DNA of 24,772 nucleotides from Bacillota bacterium (GTDB taxonomy: Bacteria > Bacillota > Clostridia > Peptostreptococcales > Anaerovoracaceae), in contig JAEDNK010000008.1 of NCBI GenBank assembly GCA_016302545.1, positions 1 through 24,772 on the forward strand. Reading direction: 5' to 3'. The notes beneath the pieces were generated by a model, which was not told the origin of the DNA, did not search any database, and worked only from the letters and a program-made list of their open reading frames with translations. A program made the translations under genes and the position numbers. Positions 7,373 to 14,612 of this stretch are shown here, piece after piece (position 1 is the stretch's first letter; each line of letters opens with the position of its first letter).

Positions 7373-7399
7373 ACTACCAATCTAGTAGGTAAGTATAAT
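7368..7399. promoter_or_regulatory. Probable Rrf2-regulator operator over the cysK -10 and start site
   Basis: ATTATACTACC is answered by GGTAaGTATAAT, an 11-bp inverted repeat with one bulged A, centred just downstream of the -10. An A/T-rich dyad with TACC/GGTA inner arms fits the style of IscR/CymR-family sites. The Rrf2 gene is the last gene of this operon, so autoregulation is the simplest reading. Confidence 0.62.
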
Positions 7400-7433
7400 A
7401 AACAGCGTGTCAAATAGAAAGGAAGAACAAAAC

Positions 7434-8366
7434 ATGTCAAAGATTTACACTTCAGCCGACCAGTTAATCGGCAAAACACCTCTTTTAGAACTCACTCACA
7501 TAGAAAAAGAATTGGACCTCAAAGCTAAAATCCTCGCCAAGCTGGAATACTTCAATCCGGCAGGCTCCGTCAAGGACAGAATTGCCAAGGCTATGATAGA
7601 CGATGCAGAGGCTTCCGGCGCACTGAAACCGGGTTCGGTTATAATCGAACCAACCAGCGGCAACACAGGCATCGGACTTGCCGCCGTAGCCGCAGCCAGA
7701 GGATATCGCATTATAATCGTAATGCCGGAAACCATGTCAGTGGAGCGCAGACAGCTCATGAAAGCCTACGGAGCAGAACTGGTGCTTTCGGAAGGCTCAA
7801 AAGGCATGAGCGGCGCCATTGCCAAGGCAGACGAGCTCGCAGCAGAAATCCCGAACAGCTTCATCCCGGGACAGTTTGTAAACCCTGCAAATCCTAAGGC
7901 TCACCGCGAGACTACAGGACCTGAAATTTACGAAGATACTGACGGCAAGGTGGATATCTTTGTAGCAGGCGTAGGCACCGGCGGCACAGTTACCGGCGTA
8001 GGCGAATACCTCAAATCCAAAAAAACTGATGTAAAGGTGGTGGCAGTAGAGCCTAAGGACTCACCTGTCCTTTCCGAAGGCAGAGCAGGAGCTCATAAGA
8101 TTCAGGGTATCGGCGCGGGCTTTGTCCCTGACGTTCTTAACACAGCCGTTTACGATGAGGTATTACCTGTATCAAATGATGATGCCTTTGAGACAGGAAA
8201 GCTTCTTGGTAAGAGCGAAGGCGTGCTGGTTGGAATTTCATCAGGTGCAGCACTTTATGCAGCTATTGAGCTTGCAAAACGCCCTGAAAACGAAGGCAAA
8301 ACCATCGTGGCTCTGCTCCCTGACACTGGTGACAGATATCTTTCCACACCGTTATTCCAGGATTAA
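7434..8366 (+). CDS. cysK: Cysteine synthase A (O-acetylserine sulfhydrylase)
   Basis: A 310-residue fold-type II PLP enzyme that makes cysteine from O-acetylserine and sulfide in the cytoplasm. All hallmarks are canonical: IGKTPLLEL near the N-terminus, the PLP lysine in NPAGSVKDR (Lys47), the substrate loop EPTSGNTGIGLA (TSGNTG at 74-79), QFVNPANP, the PLP phosphate loop GVGTGGTVTG, and the C-terminal LLPDTGDRYLSTPLF. The ATG at 7434 is preceded by AAAGGAAG; an upstream in-frame Met (7407) lacks a ribosome site and adds nine non-conserved residues. The Rrf2-type regulator gene begins 27 bp after its stop, as in many Firmicutes where such regulators sense sulfur or Fe-S status. Confidence 0.94.
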   Translation: MSKIYTSADQLIGKTPLLELTHIEKELDLKAKILAKLEYFNPAGSVKDRIAKAMIDDAEASGALKPGSVIIEPTSGNTGIGLAAVAAARGYRIIIVMPETMSVERRQLMKAYGAELVLSEGSKGMSGAIAKADELAAEIPNSFIPGQFVNPANPKAHRETTGPEIYEDTDGKVDIFVAGVGTGGTVTGVGEYLKSKKTDVKVVAVEPKDSPVLSEGRAGAHKIQGIGAGFVPDVLNTAVYDEVLPVSNDDAFETGKLLGKSEGVLVGISSGAALYAAIELAKRPENEGKTIVALLPDTGDRYLSTPLFQD

Positions 8367-8393
8367 TTGATAAATCGGAAGGCAGATAAGAAA

Positions 8394-8819
8394 ATGATTT
8401 CAACTAAAGGCAGATACGCTCTGCGAATTATGATAGATCTGGCAGAACACAGAAACGGCGACTTCATTCCAATGAAGGAAGTCGCCGCTCGTCAGGAAAT
8501 TTCTCTTAAATATATAGAAAGAATTATGCCCCTCTTAACCAAGGGTGGTTTCGTGAAAGGTCTCCACGGCAAAGGCGGCGGTTATCAGCTTACCCGCGAG
8601 CCTGACGAGTATACAGTCTGGGAAATTCTTCAGGCTGCTGAGGGGGATATGGCTCCTGTTGCCTGCCTCGAGCAGAACGCTGAGCCCTGCCCTCGAGCTT
8701 CCGAATGCCGCACCCTGCCTATGTGGAAAGACTACTACGAGACCACTCGAAGCTTCTTTGAAGGCAGAACAATTGCGGATCTTATGGCTACATCATCGGT
8801 GGACAATTATGTTATATAG
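8394..8819 (+). CDS. Rrf2-family transcriptional regulator with three cysteines (IscR/CymR-like)
   Basis: A 141-residue Rrf2 protein beginning MISTKGRYALRIMIDLAEHR, the family signature. The winged helix includes ISLKYIERIMPLLTKGGFVKGLHGKGGGYQL. Three cysteines (91, 99 and 105; spacing C-X7-C-X5-C) follow the dimerisation helix, where IscR and NsrR ligate a [2Fe-2S] or [4Fe-4S] cluster. Fe-S sensing is therefore plausible, whereas B. subtilis CymR works by complex with CysK. Being next to cysK, either mode (cluster sensing or CysK-partnered sulfur sensing) can be argued. The start at 8394 gives the usual N-terminus; the longer frame from 8367 adds nine atypical residues. Confidence 0.9.
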   Translation: MISTKGRYALRIMIDLAEHRNGDFIPMKEVAARQEISLKYIERIMPLLTKGGFVKGLHGKGGGYQLTREPDEYTVWEILQAAEGDMAPVACLEQNAEPCPRASECRTLPMWKDYYETTRSFFEGRTIADLMATSSVDNYVI

Positions 8820-8828
8820 TCTGCTATG

Positions 8829-9035
8829 CTACAGCAGCTCAGATACCACATCACCTATGTCCTCTGCAATGCAAATGGTCTGCTTTTCTATTTACTTCGG
8901 ACAATACGCTTCTTCGCTGTTTATGCATGCGTATGTCGCTTTTGGATTTGATGCAGTCATCTTCATGGAAGGGTACTTTATTATGCCCGGAGTGTTGAAG
9001 CCTACTCTCGACGCTATGGTTGAGTGGGGCACTGA
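8829..9035 (-). pseudogene. Remnant of an unrecognised minus-strand reading frame, interrupted by one in-frame TAA
   Basis: Read on the minus strand in one frame, 8829-9035 gives 68 sense residues broken by a single TAA after residue 47. The first part includes TIASRVGFNTPGIIKYPSMK and ends AYCPK; the second ends AEDIGDVVSELL before a real stop. The composition is protein-like across the stop, with a plausible amphipathic C-terminus, suggesting a decayed gene end (one base change, CAA to TAA, would do it). No start codon with a ribosome site is visible. A different minus-strand frame over the same DNA is open for 93 codons (8851-9132) but has an unusual His/Ser-rich composition, and I think it is a shadow. 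I do not recognise the protein. The gap 8820-9314 otherwise holds only the repeats described separately. Confidence 0.35.
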
Positions 9036-9052
9036 CTACAAGAGCAGTCTGT

Positions 9053-9267
9053 GTTGGCACCTTTGAAGTGTTGGAGGATTGGCATGTTGGCATATAAAGG
9101 CTGTCACTGAAATTCTGCCAACGTTTTTTCACGATTTGTTGGCATTTTTTCTTTTATCGATAAATTTCGCCAACAATTTTTACTTTTTTTGCCGCCAAAA
9201 TAAAGTTTTCCTGCATATTATCAAAAAAATGTTGGCAGAAATCCCGTTCACACGCTTTTCTGCCAAC
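9053..9267. repeat. Cluster of GTTGGC/GCCAAC inverted-repeat units of fixed geometry
   Basis: Three units of exactly 37 bp, GTTGGC-N25-GCCAAC, lie at 9086-9122, 9138-9174 and 9231-9267. A single extra GTTGGCA is at 9053-9059. The third unit has 10-bp perfect ends (GTTGGCAGAA / TTCTGCCAAC), and the same TTCTGCCAAC ends the first. The centres differ in sequence but are A/T-rich. The cluster sits between the convergent rrf2 and rlmH genes. Whether it acts as DNA (phased protein sites, a REP-like element) or as RNA hairpins is unknown. Confidence 0.8.
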
Positions 9268-9314
9268 AGACTAATCTAAACTGTACCTGCACTTACACTT
9301 TAATTTCAAATCGC

Positions 9315-9794
9315 CTACTTGTGATAGGCCTCGTGCCTCATAATCTTGAAACTTCTGTAAACCTGCTCGAGGAGCACCACCCTCATCATCTGGTGAGGAA
9401 AAGTCATTTTAGAGAAAGACAGCTTGAAGTCTGCCCTTTTGCTGACTTCATGAGAGAGCCCAAGGCTTCCGCCGATGACAAAGGCCACATCACTCTTTCC
9501 TTCAATCCCAAGACCCTCTATCTTCGCCGCCAGTTCTTCCGATGAAAGCTGTTTCCCCTGAATTTCCAGAGTGACAACATAGGTCCCGTCTTTTATGGAC
9601 TTAAGGATTTCGCGGCCCTCTTCCAGCTTGACCTTTTCCTCCTCTGCAGGGCCGGCCTTGTCAGGCAGCCGTGACTCCTTAAGCTCCACGATTTTCACAG
9701 ACGAATAGCTTGACAGTCTTTTCATATATTCGGCCACCGCATCGGTCCAGTATTTTTCTTTTAATTTTCCTATACATATTATCTGAATGTTCAT
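9315..9794 (-). CDS. rlmH: 23S rRNA (pseudouridine1915-N3)-methyltransferase
   Basis: A 159-residue SPOUT (knotted) methyltransferase that methylates pseudouridine 1915 in helix 69 of 23S rRNA in assembled ribosomes, using SAM. It begins MNIQIICIGKLKEKYW and carries the SAM-binding VIGGSLGLS. It ends with the very conserved HQMMRVVLLEQVYRSFKIMRHEAYHK-type tail. Length is typical (about 159). The start lies 2 bp after the stop of the metallo-beta-lactamase gene, so the two form an operon, an arrangement common near the walJ/yycJ gene in Firmicutes. A short inverted repeat around the stop codon (GCCTA/TAGGC) lacks a T tract. Confidence 0.96.
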   Translation of the reverse strand: MNIQIICIGKLKEKYWTDAVAEYMKRLSSYSSVKIVELKESRLPDKAGPAEEEKVKLEEGREILKSIKDGTYVVTLEIQGKQLSSEELAAKIEGLGIEGKSDVAFVIGGSLGLSHEVSKRADFKLSFSKMTFPHQMMRVVLLEQVYRSFKIMRHEAYHK

Positions 9795-9796
9795 TC

Positions 9797-10606
9797 CTAC
9801 ACCACCAGAAACCTTCCTGACTCTTCCCTGTCAACCACCTCAAGCTCCAGATCCTTCCCTATGAAAAAGCCCGACTCTTCAAGGAGATTTCGAACCGTAA
9901 TCATTGCCTGCTGAGGTGTGTTGTTTTCCTTGCTCAGGTGTGCGAGAAGCACCCGAGGAACTTTGCTGCCTCCAAGCTCGGTCAGCATGCGGACCAGACA
10001 TTCTGCCGACGCTTCGTTGGAAAGATGCCCTAAATCGCTTAAAATTCTATGTTTCACAGGATAAGGATACCTGCCGTACAAGAGAATATTCCTCTCGTGA
10101 TTAGCCTCCAGCACCAGCAGGTCCGAATCCTTTATGTTCTCAAAGATTTCGTCGCTGACAAAACCGGTGTCCGTTACCACCGCCGCCTTGCGCCCTCCCT
10201 TTTCGAAAGCATAGGCTACCGGCTCGGCAGTGTCGTGGGATACATTGAAGGGAATAACCCTGATATCCCCCACCATGAAAGCCTCTCCCCCTGTCACCGG
10301 CACGAACCGGATGCTGCTCAGCCCTGAAGTCTTTTCCACAACTGCACCTATAGTCCCCCTGGTAGCATAAACGGTCATATCATCCGACTTGCGAACCAGC
10401 GCTCCCAGGCTTCTCACATGGTCGATGTGTTCGTGAGTGAGGAGAACGCCGCTTACTTCATCCGGACCGAGTCCAACCTCCATAAGCTTTTCGTTCAGTT
10501 TCTTTATTCCTATCCCGATATCGAGAATTATGTTCGTACTTTCACTTTTTATGAGATAACTGTTGCCGGAGCTGCTGCTGGCAAATGTCTGTAATCCAAG
10601 CTCCAT
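9797..10606 (-). CDS. Metallo-beta-lactamase fold hydrolase, YycJ/WalJ type
   Basis: A 269-residue MBL-fold protein beginning MELGLQTFASSSSGNSYLI, the opening typical of the YycJ/WalJ subgroup, which is implicated in 5'-3' exonuclease activity and mismatch repair. The metal-binding motif THEHIDH is present (His58, His60, Asp62, His63), and further ligands are likely in VSHDTAEP, TDTGFVSDEI and the late LLAHLSKENN. The start at 10606 has AGGAAG upstream and gives the family N-terminus; the longer frame from 10693 adds 29 basic, non-conserved residues. It is followed 2 bp later by rlmH. In many Firmicutes yycJ stands at the end of the walRK operon, but no walRK genes are visible here. The exact substrate is not readable. 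Confidence 0.88.
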   Translation of the reverse strand: MELGLQTFASSSSGNSYLIKSESTNIILDIGIGIKKLNEKLMEVGLGPDEVSGVLLTHEHIDHVRSLGALVRKSDDMTVYATRGTIGAVVEKTSGLSSIRFVPVTGGEAFMVGDIRVIPFNVSHDTAEPVAYAFEKGGRKAAVVTDTGFVSDEIFENIKDSDLLVLEANHERNILLYGRYPYPVKHRILSDLGHLSNEASAECLVRMLTELGGSKVPRVLLAHLSKENNTPQQAMITVRNLLEESGFFIGKDLELEVVDREESGRFLVV

Positions 10607-10680
10607 ATATGTAACTTCCTTTTTCTTGACTCTTCTGGCGACATATAACAGACGCCGCCAATAAGTATACCATTTTTTCG

Positions 10681-10709
10681 TTGTAAAATCCATTAAAATA
10701 AGTCATAAT
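10681..10709 (+). promoter_or_regulatory. Probable promoter of rnhA
   Basis: TTGTAA (10681-10686), a 17-bp spacer and CATAAT (10704-10709) lie about 40 bp before the ATG; GGAGG precedes the start codon. It diverges from the MBL-rlmH operon. Confidence 0.5.
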
Positions 10710-10751
10710 ATAAATAGCTGCTAGCAGAATATAGAAATTCGGAGGAAAAAC

Positions 10752-11303
10752 ATGGCGATTTTGAGAATTTATACTGACGGAGGCTGCTCCGGCAATCAGG
10801 AAAAGGAAAACTTCGGCGGCTGGGGCGCTATACTTGAATACGGTGAACACAGGAAAGAGCTCTTCGGCGGTCAGGCCGACACCACCAACAACCGCATGGA
10901 GCTTACCGCAGTAATAGAAGCTTTCAAGGTCATCAAAGGCACGGGCCGCACCATCGAGGTCTTTTCAGACAGCGCCTATGTTTCCAACTGCTTCAGAGAA
11001 AAATGGTACGAGTCCTGGGAAAAGAACCGCTGGCGCAACGCAGCTAAAAAGCCTGTTGAAAACCGTGAACTCTGGGAAGAGCTGCTGGCTCTTGTGCGTC
11101 TTCACGATGTGAAGTTTTACCGCGTAAAGGGTCATGTGAATCTGGAAAGCAAATCCACCGATTTTGACAAGCTCTACGCCAAGTTTGCAGATTGGAACGG
11201 TGCAAGATTCTCTTTCGAGGACTTTGAATATATAACCCGCATGAACAACCGTGCCGATGAGCTGGCAAACGAGGGAATTAAAAAAGCCCGGGGAGAGGCT
11301 TGA
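10752..11303 (+). CDS. rnhA: Ribonuclease HI with an internal insertion
   Basis: A 183-residue RNase H that cleaves RNA in RNA/DNA hybrids with two Mg ions. The catalytic DEDD set is complete: Asp9 in IYTDGGCSGN, Glu50 in TNNRMELTA, Asp73 in FSDSAYV and Asp169 in NNRADELAN. The active-site His128 follows in RVKGH. The basic handle (EKNRWRNAAKK) is present. In E. coli the His loop and final Asp are 10 residues apart; here they are 41 apart, the extra 31 or so residues (about 130-162) being aromatic and acidic (FDKLYAKFADWNGARFSFED). The total is about 28 residues longer than E. coli RNase HI. All catalytic residues survive, so activity is expected. The stop lies 8 bp from the convergent ZIP gene. 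Confidence 0.94.
   Translation: MAILRIYTDGGCSGNQEKENFGGWGAILEYGEHRKELFGGQADTTNNRMELTAVIEAFKVIKGTGRTIEVFSDSAYVSNCFREKWYESWEKNRWRNAAKKPVENRELWEELLALVRLHDVKFYRVKGHVNLESKSTDFDKLYAKFADWNGARFSFEDFEYITRMNNRADELANEGIKKARGEA
11280..11301 (-). terminator. Intrinsic terminator for the ZIP gene, embedded in the 3' end of rnhA
   Basis: In the minus direction AAGCCT pairs with GGGCTT (one G-T pair) over a short C-rich loop and runs into TTTT. It lies 10 bases after the ZIP stop and inside the last codons of rnhA. Confidence 0.55.
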
Positions 11304-11311
11304 TCTGCCAA

Positions 11312-12097
11312 TTACCCCAGGGCTACATCAAGAATCATCATTATGCTGAAGCCTGCCGCAAAAAACACCGTGCCTATATTGGAGTGCTTTCCTGCGGACA
11401 TTTCGGGAATCAGCTCCTCCACTACCACATACAGCATTGCTCCGGCAGCAAAGCTGAGAAGATAAGGAAGCAGAGGAATCACAAGGCCGGCAAAAGCCAT
11501 GGTAAGAAGGGCCCCAAGAGGCTCCACTATGCCGGAGGCTGCACCGCTCAGGAAAGCCTTGTGTTTTTTTATGCCTTCCGCCTGAAGAGGCATGGATATT
11601 ATGGCCCCCTCAGGAAAGTTCTGAATTGCTATTCCCAGGGAAAGGGCCAGCGCTCCCATAGCCGTAATATTTGCGCTGCCTGTGATATAACCGGCATAGA
11701 CCACACCTACAGCCATTCCTTCGGGAATGTTATGCAGCGTCACTGCCAGCACAAGCATGGTTGTCTTTTGCAGACGGCTTTTAGGGCCCTCCGCCTCATC
11801 AGCATTTCTGTGAAGGTGAGGGATGACATGGTCCAGTAGCAGCAGGAACAATATCCCCGCCCAGAAACCCACGGCTGCCGGGATGAAAGACCACTTTCCC
11901 ATATCTGCCTCCGCCTGTTCCAGTGCCGGTATGATTAGACTCCATATGGATGCAGCCACCATAACCCCCGCAGCAAAGCCCGACAGAGCCCTCTGCAGTC
12001 TGTCGCTCATGACGTTTTTCATAAACAGGACGCAGGAAGCGCCCATAACCGTACCCAGAAACGGAATCATGATTCCGTAGAACGCATATAGAGTCAT
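11312..12097 (-). CDS. ZIP-family metal transporter (ZupT/GufA-like)
   Basis: A 261-residue polytopic membrane protein of the ZIP family, which imports divalent metals (Zn, Fe, Mn) to the cytoplasm. About eight hydrophobic segments are visible. The paired metal-site motifs are HNIPEGMA (His122-Glu126) and QNFPEGA (Asn160-Glu163). A His-rich cytosolic loop, VIPHLHRNADEAEGP, follows the third segment. A GAAGGA ribosome site supports the ATG. It lies downstream of feoA-feoB and its small partner in the same orientation with a 27-bp gap, so it may be part of the feo transcript and contribute to iron or manganese uptake. Metal specificity cannot be assigned from sequence. Confidence 0.92.
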   Translation of the reverse strand: MTLYAFYGIMIPFLGTVMGASCVLFMKNVMSDRLQRALSGFAAGVMVAASIWSLIIPALEQAEADMGKWSFIPAAVGFWAGILFLLLLDHVIPHLHRNADEAEGPKSRLQKTTMLVLAVTLHNIPEGMAVGVVYAGYITGSANITAMGALALSLGIAIQNFPEGAIISMPLQAEGIKKHKAFLSGAASGIVEPLGALLTMAFAGLVIPLLPYLLSFAAGAMLYVVVEELIPEMSAGKHSNIGTVFFAAGFSIMMILDVALG

Positions 12098-12124
12098 TTG
12101 TATCGTCCTTCTTCCCTTTTCTTT

Positions 12125-12313
12125 TTATTTTTTCTCTATCTTAAAGTCATCCGGAACAGAGCAGCAGCTGCAGCCGTCAGGCTTCTTTCTGCCGCATGAC
12201 GCCCCCTCCGGACAACCTATGCACTTTATACCCTTTTTCTTCGCTTTTATTATATATCTCACCGCTGCTCCTATGAGCACCAGCAAAACCAAACCAAGAA
12301 TTAAATCTGACAT
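12125..12313 (-). CDS. FeoB-associated Cys-rich membrane protein
   Basis: A 62-residue protein with one membrane segment (residues 3-23) and a basic linker, KAKKKG. A cysteine cluster follows: Cys31, 34, 40, 48, 50 and 51, in the pattern CIGC-X5-C-X7-CSCC. This small family is found beside feoB in many Firmicutes and may play the part FeoC has in enterobacteria or handle ferrous iron at the membrane. The start overlaps the feoB stop by 13 bp with a GGAG ribosome site inside the feoB end, so it is translated from the same mRNA. The function is inferred from position and cysteines only. Confidence 0.88.
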   Translation of the reverse strand: MSDLILGLVLLVLIGAAVRYIIKAKKKGIKCIGCPEGASCGRKKPDGCSCCSVPDDFKIEKK

Positions 12314-14307
12314 GTTTTTACTCCGTATTCTCTGTCAAAGGTTTTCTTTTCTCTTTTAATCAAGTATACTACAAATGCCGCCATGACTGCAACTGCTATT
12401 AATCCCCCTATGAAGCCTGCGCCGAAAGCTCCCGTGGTAATCAGAGTCCCTATCTGGTATACGAGAAAAGCCACCGTATAGCCCGTTCCCAGCTGGAGTG
12501 CGATGCCTCCGAAGAGCCATTTTCTGTCCTGCATCTCCGAGTTCATGGCTCCTATTGCCGCGAAGCAAGGAGGTGTATAGAGATTGAACATGAGACAGGC
12601 AAGAGCCGCTGCCGATGTCAGTCCGAAGGCTGCAGCAACCTGATTTGCGCCCCCTATGAGCGCCAGCTCCTCCGTATCTATAAAGTTGGTGAGTCCGTAT
12701 ACCACAGCCAGGGTGCCCACTACATTTTCCTTGGCAATAAAGCCTGTAATTGAAGCCGCTGCCATCTGCCATACACCAAATCCCAGCGGAATGAGCAGCA
12801 CAGCAAAAGGAGAGGCGATTGTAGCCAGTATGGAGGTGCTTTCCATTCCCTCCTCCACAACCTGAAGCTGCCAGTTAAAGGTCTGCATTATCTGTACCAC
12901 AGCGTTGCACACCAGAATAATGGTGCCCGCCTTTATTATATATGCCTTACCCCTCGAACACATGGAAAGAAAGGCTTTCCAAAGGCTCGGAGCCTTGTAC
13001 TCCGGAAGCTCCATGATGAAGAATGATTTTCTGTATTTATGTCCTGTCAGCTTGTTTACCAGCAAAGCTCCCAGAAGGATAAGCATTATACCTGCGAAGT
13101 ACATCAGGGTGCCCACCCATGAGGCATTGCTGAAGAAAGCCCCTGCAAAGAGGGCTATTACCGGCAGCTTGGCGCCGCAAGGCATGAAAGGCGTCAGCAT
13201 GGCCGTAGCTCTTCTTTCTCTTTCATTTTTTATGGTGCGGCATGCCATGATTCCCGGTATAGCGCAGCCTGTTCCTATAACCATAGGGATTACAGACTTC
13301 CCCGACAGCCCCACTCGCTTGAAAATCGGGTCCAAAACTACTGTGGCCCGCGCCATGTATCCGCAGTCCTCAAGAAGAGCAATGAGGAAGTACATAACCA
13401 TTACCAGCGGCAAAAATCCTACTACTGCGCCTACGCCGCCGATTATTCCGTCTATGAGCAGCGCCTGCATAAACGGAGAAGTACCTGAGGTCATCTCTGC
13501 CGCCCATTCCTGGAATGTCTCTATCCATCCCACAAGTGCGTCTGCAAGGAAAGGTCCCAGAGTTGACTGTGAAATATCAAATACCGCAAACATAACTGCC
13601 GCAAATATGAGAATCCCCCAAACCTTGTTTGTCAGAACCGCGTCTATCTTATCCTGGAAATTTTTATCCTTCGTAAGAATCTTTCTGGTTTCTACCTCCG
13701 CCACCAGCCTATTCACGAAATCGAAGCGCCTTCTGTCTGCCGCCTCTACCTCTTCCTTGCGGTGAAGGTCTATATCGCCCTGTTCGAAAGGCGCCTTCTG
13801 TCCTTTGCCGGCCGCAGCTGCCGCTGCTTCTACAACCTTAACCAGGCCGTTTGCCGATATAGCTGCGGAAGTTGAAACTGTTTCTATTACCGGACAGCCC
13901 AGCTTTTCGGATAAGGCCGCAGTATTAATCTTCGTTTCTTTCTTTTCGTTGATATCGCTTTTGTTAAGTGCAACCACCACGGGAATTCCCAGTTCAAGAA
14001 GCTGCGTTGTGAAAAAAAGGCTTCTGCTCAGATTGGTGGCGTCTACGATGTTGATTATCACATCGGGATTTTCGTTTTTTACATAGCTTGCGGTGATGCT
14101 TTCCTCTGCTGTGAAAGGTGACATTGAATAAGCCCCGGGAAGGTCAACCGCAATAAGCTCCCCGCTGTAAAAATTCTTTTTGATAGGGCTTTCCTTTTTA
14201 TCTACGGTAACCCCCGCCCAGTTTCCCACCTTTTCGTTTCTGCCTGTCAGGGCGTTATACATGGTGGTCTTGCCGCTGTTGGGATTACCTGCTAAAGCAA
14301 TTCTCAT
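12301..14307 (-). CDS. feoB: Ferrous iron transport GTPase/permease
   Basis: FeoB imports Fe(II) across the cytoplasmic membrane. The 668-residue protein has an N-terminal G domain with G1 GNPNSGKT (6-13), the switch Thr33, G3 DLPG (54-57) and G4 NKSD (about 113-116). A helical spacer follows, then two FeoB core blocks with about eight to ten membrane segments. The Gate motif region GTGCAIPGIMACRTIKNERERR carries the conserved Cys. MLTPFMPCGAKLPV and the later LYTPPCFAAIGAMNSE are the typical second set of cysteines. An AGGAGG site precedes the ATG and feoA ends 47 bp upstream. Length is slightly short of the 700-plus usual in proteobacteria, normal for Firmicutes. Confidence 0.96.
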   Translation of the reverse strand: MRIALAGNPNSGKTTMYNALTGRNEKVGNWAGVTVDKKESPIKKNFYSGELIAVDLPGAYSMSPFTAEESITASYVKNENPDVIINIVDATNLSRSLFFTTQLLELGIPVVVALNKSDINEKKETKINTAALSEKLGCPVIETVSTSAAISANGLVKVVEAAAAAAGKGQKAPFEQGDIDLHRKEEVEAADRRRFDFVNRLVAEVETRKILTKDKNFQDKIDAVLTNKVWGILIFAAVMFAVFDISQSTLGPFLADALVGWIETFQEWAAEMTSGTSPFMQALLIDGIIGGVGAVVGFLPLVMVMYFLIALLEDCGYMARATVVLDPIFKRVGLSGKSVIPMVIGTGCAIPGIMACRTIKNERERRATAMLTPFMPCGAKLPVIALFAGAFFSNASWVGTLMYFAGIMLILLGALLVNKLTGHKYRKSFFIMELPEYKAPSLWKAFLSMCSRGKAYIIKAGTIILVCNAVVQIMQTFNWQLQVVEEGMESTSILATIASPFAVLLIPLGFGVWQMAAASITGFIAKENVVGTLAVVYGLTNFIDTEELALIGGANQVAAAFGLTSAAALACLMFNLYTPPCFAAIGAMNSEMQDRKWLFGGIALQLGTGYTVAFLVYQIGTLITTGAFGAGFIGGLIAVAVMAAFVVYLIKREKKTFDREYGVKTCQI

Positions 14308-14354
14308 CTGTAATTCCTCCTGTCCGATTTATATGCTTCAATTATATCTGCTGT

Positions 14355-14585
14355 TTATACGAGAATGGCTGCTGCCAGTTCGTTATCAATATTGTATCTG
14401 CCGTCCTTGATGGACACTACCATTCCGCCTTCGAGTCTGCGGACTACGGTAATGGGCTCTCCGCTGTAGCAGCCCAGAGAAAAGAGGAACCCGTTTAGCT
14501 CATCATCCTGTGTCACAACATCCCTGATTATGTACTCACGTCCTGCCTCTGCAGCTGACAAATTCAAATTCGTATTCATATTCAT
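14355..14585 (-). CDS. feoA: FeoA-family ferrous iron transport protein
   Basis: A 76-residue cytosolic SH3-like protein that supports FeoB. After a short variable start (MNMNTNLNLSAAEAGREY), the core shows the usual small beta-barrel pattern: a conserved LFSLGCYSGEPITVVRRL, then GGMVVSIKDGRYNIDNELAAAILV. It is the first gene of the feo operon. A promoter with consensus boxes lies at 14707-14734 and three palindromes lie in the leader. An AAGGAAGGA site precedes the ATG. Confidence 0.93.
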   Translation of the reverse strand: MNMNTNLNLSAAEAGREYIIRDVVTQDDELNGFLFSLGCYSGEPITVVRRLEGGMVVSIKDGRYNIDNELAAAILV

Positions 14586-14612
14586 CCTTCCTTTCTTCAG
14601 TACCTGCTCCGT

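Noticed and set aside
8851..9132. 93-codon minus-strand open frame as a gene
   Set aside because: The composition is odd (His/Ser-rich), it has no ribosome site, and it overlaps a different frame that looks more protein-like; treated as a shadow.
9086..9267. Integron attC-like sites (GTT...AAC ends)
   Set aside because: attC sites need RYYYAAC at the 5' end and GTTRRRY at the 3' end. Here the order is the opposite (GTTGGC first, GCCAAC last), the third purine is C, and no integrase or cassettes are present.
9053..9267. CRISPR array
   Set aside because: The repeated unit is only 6-8 bp, alternates in orientation, has irregular unit spacing, and there are no cas genes.
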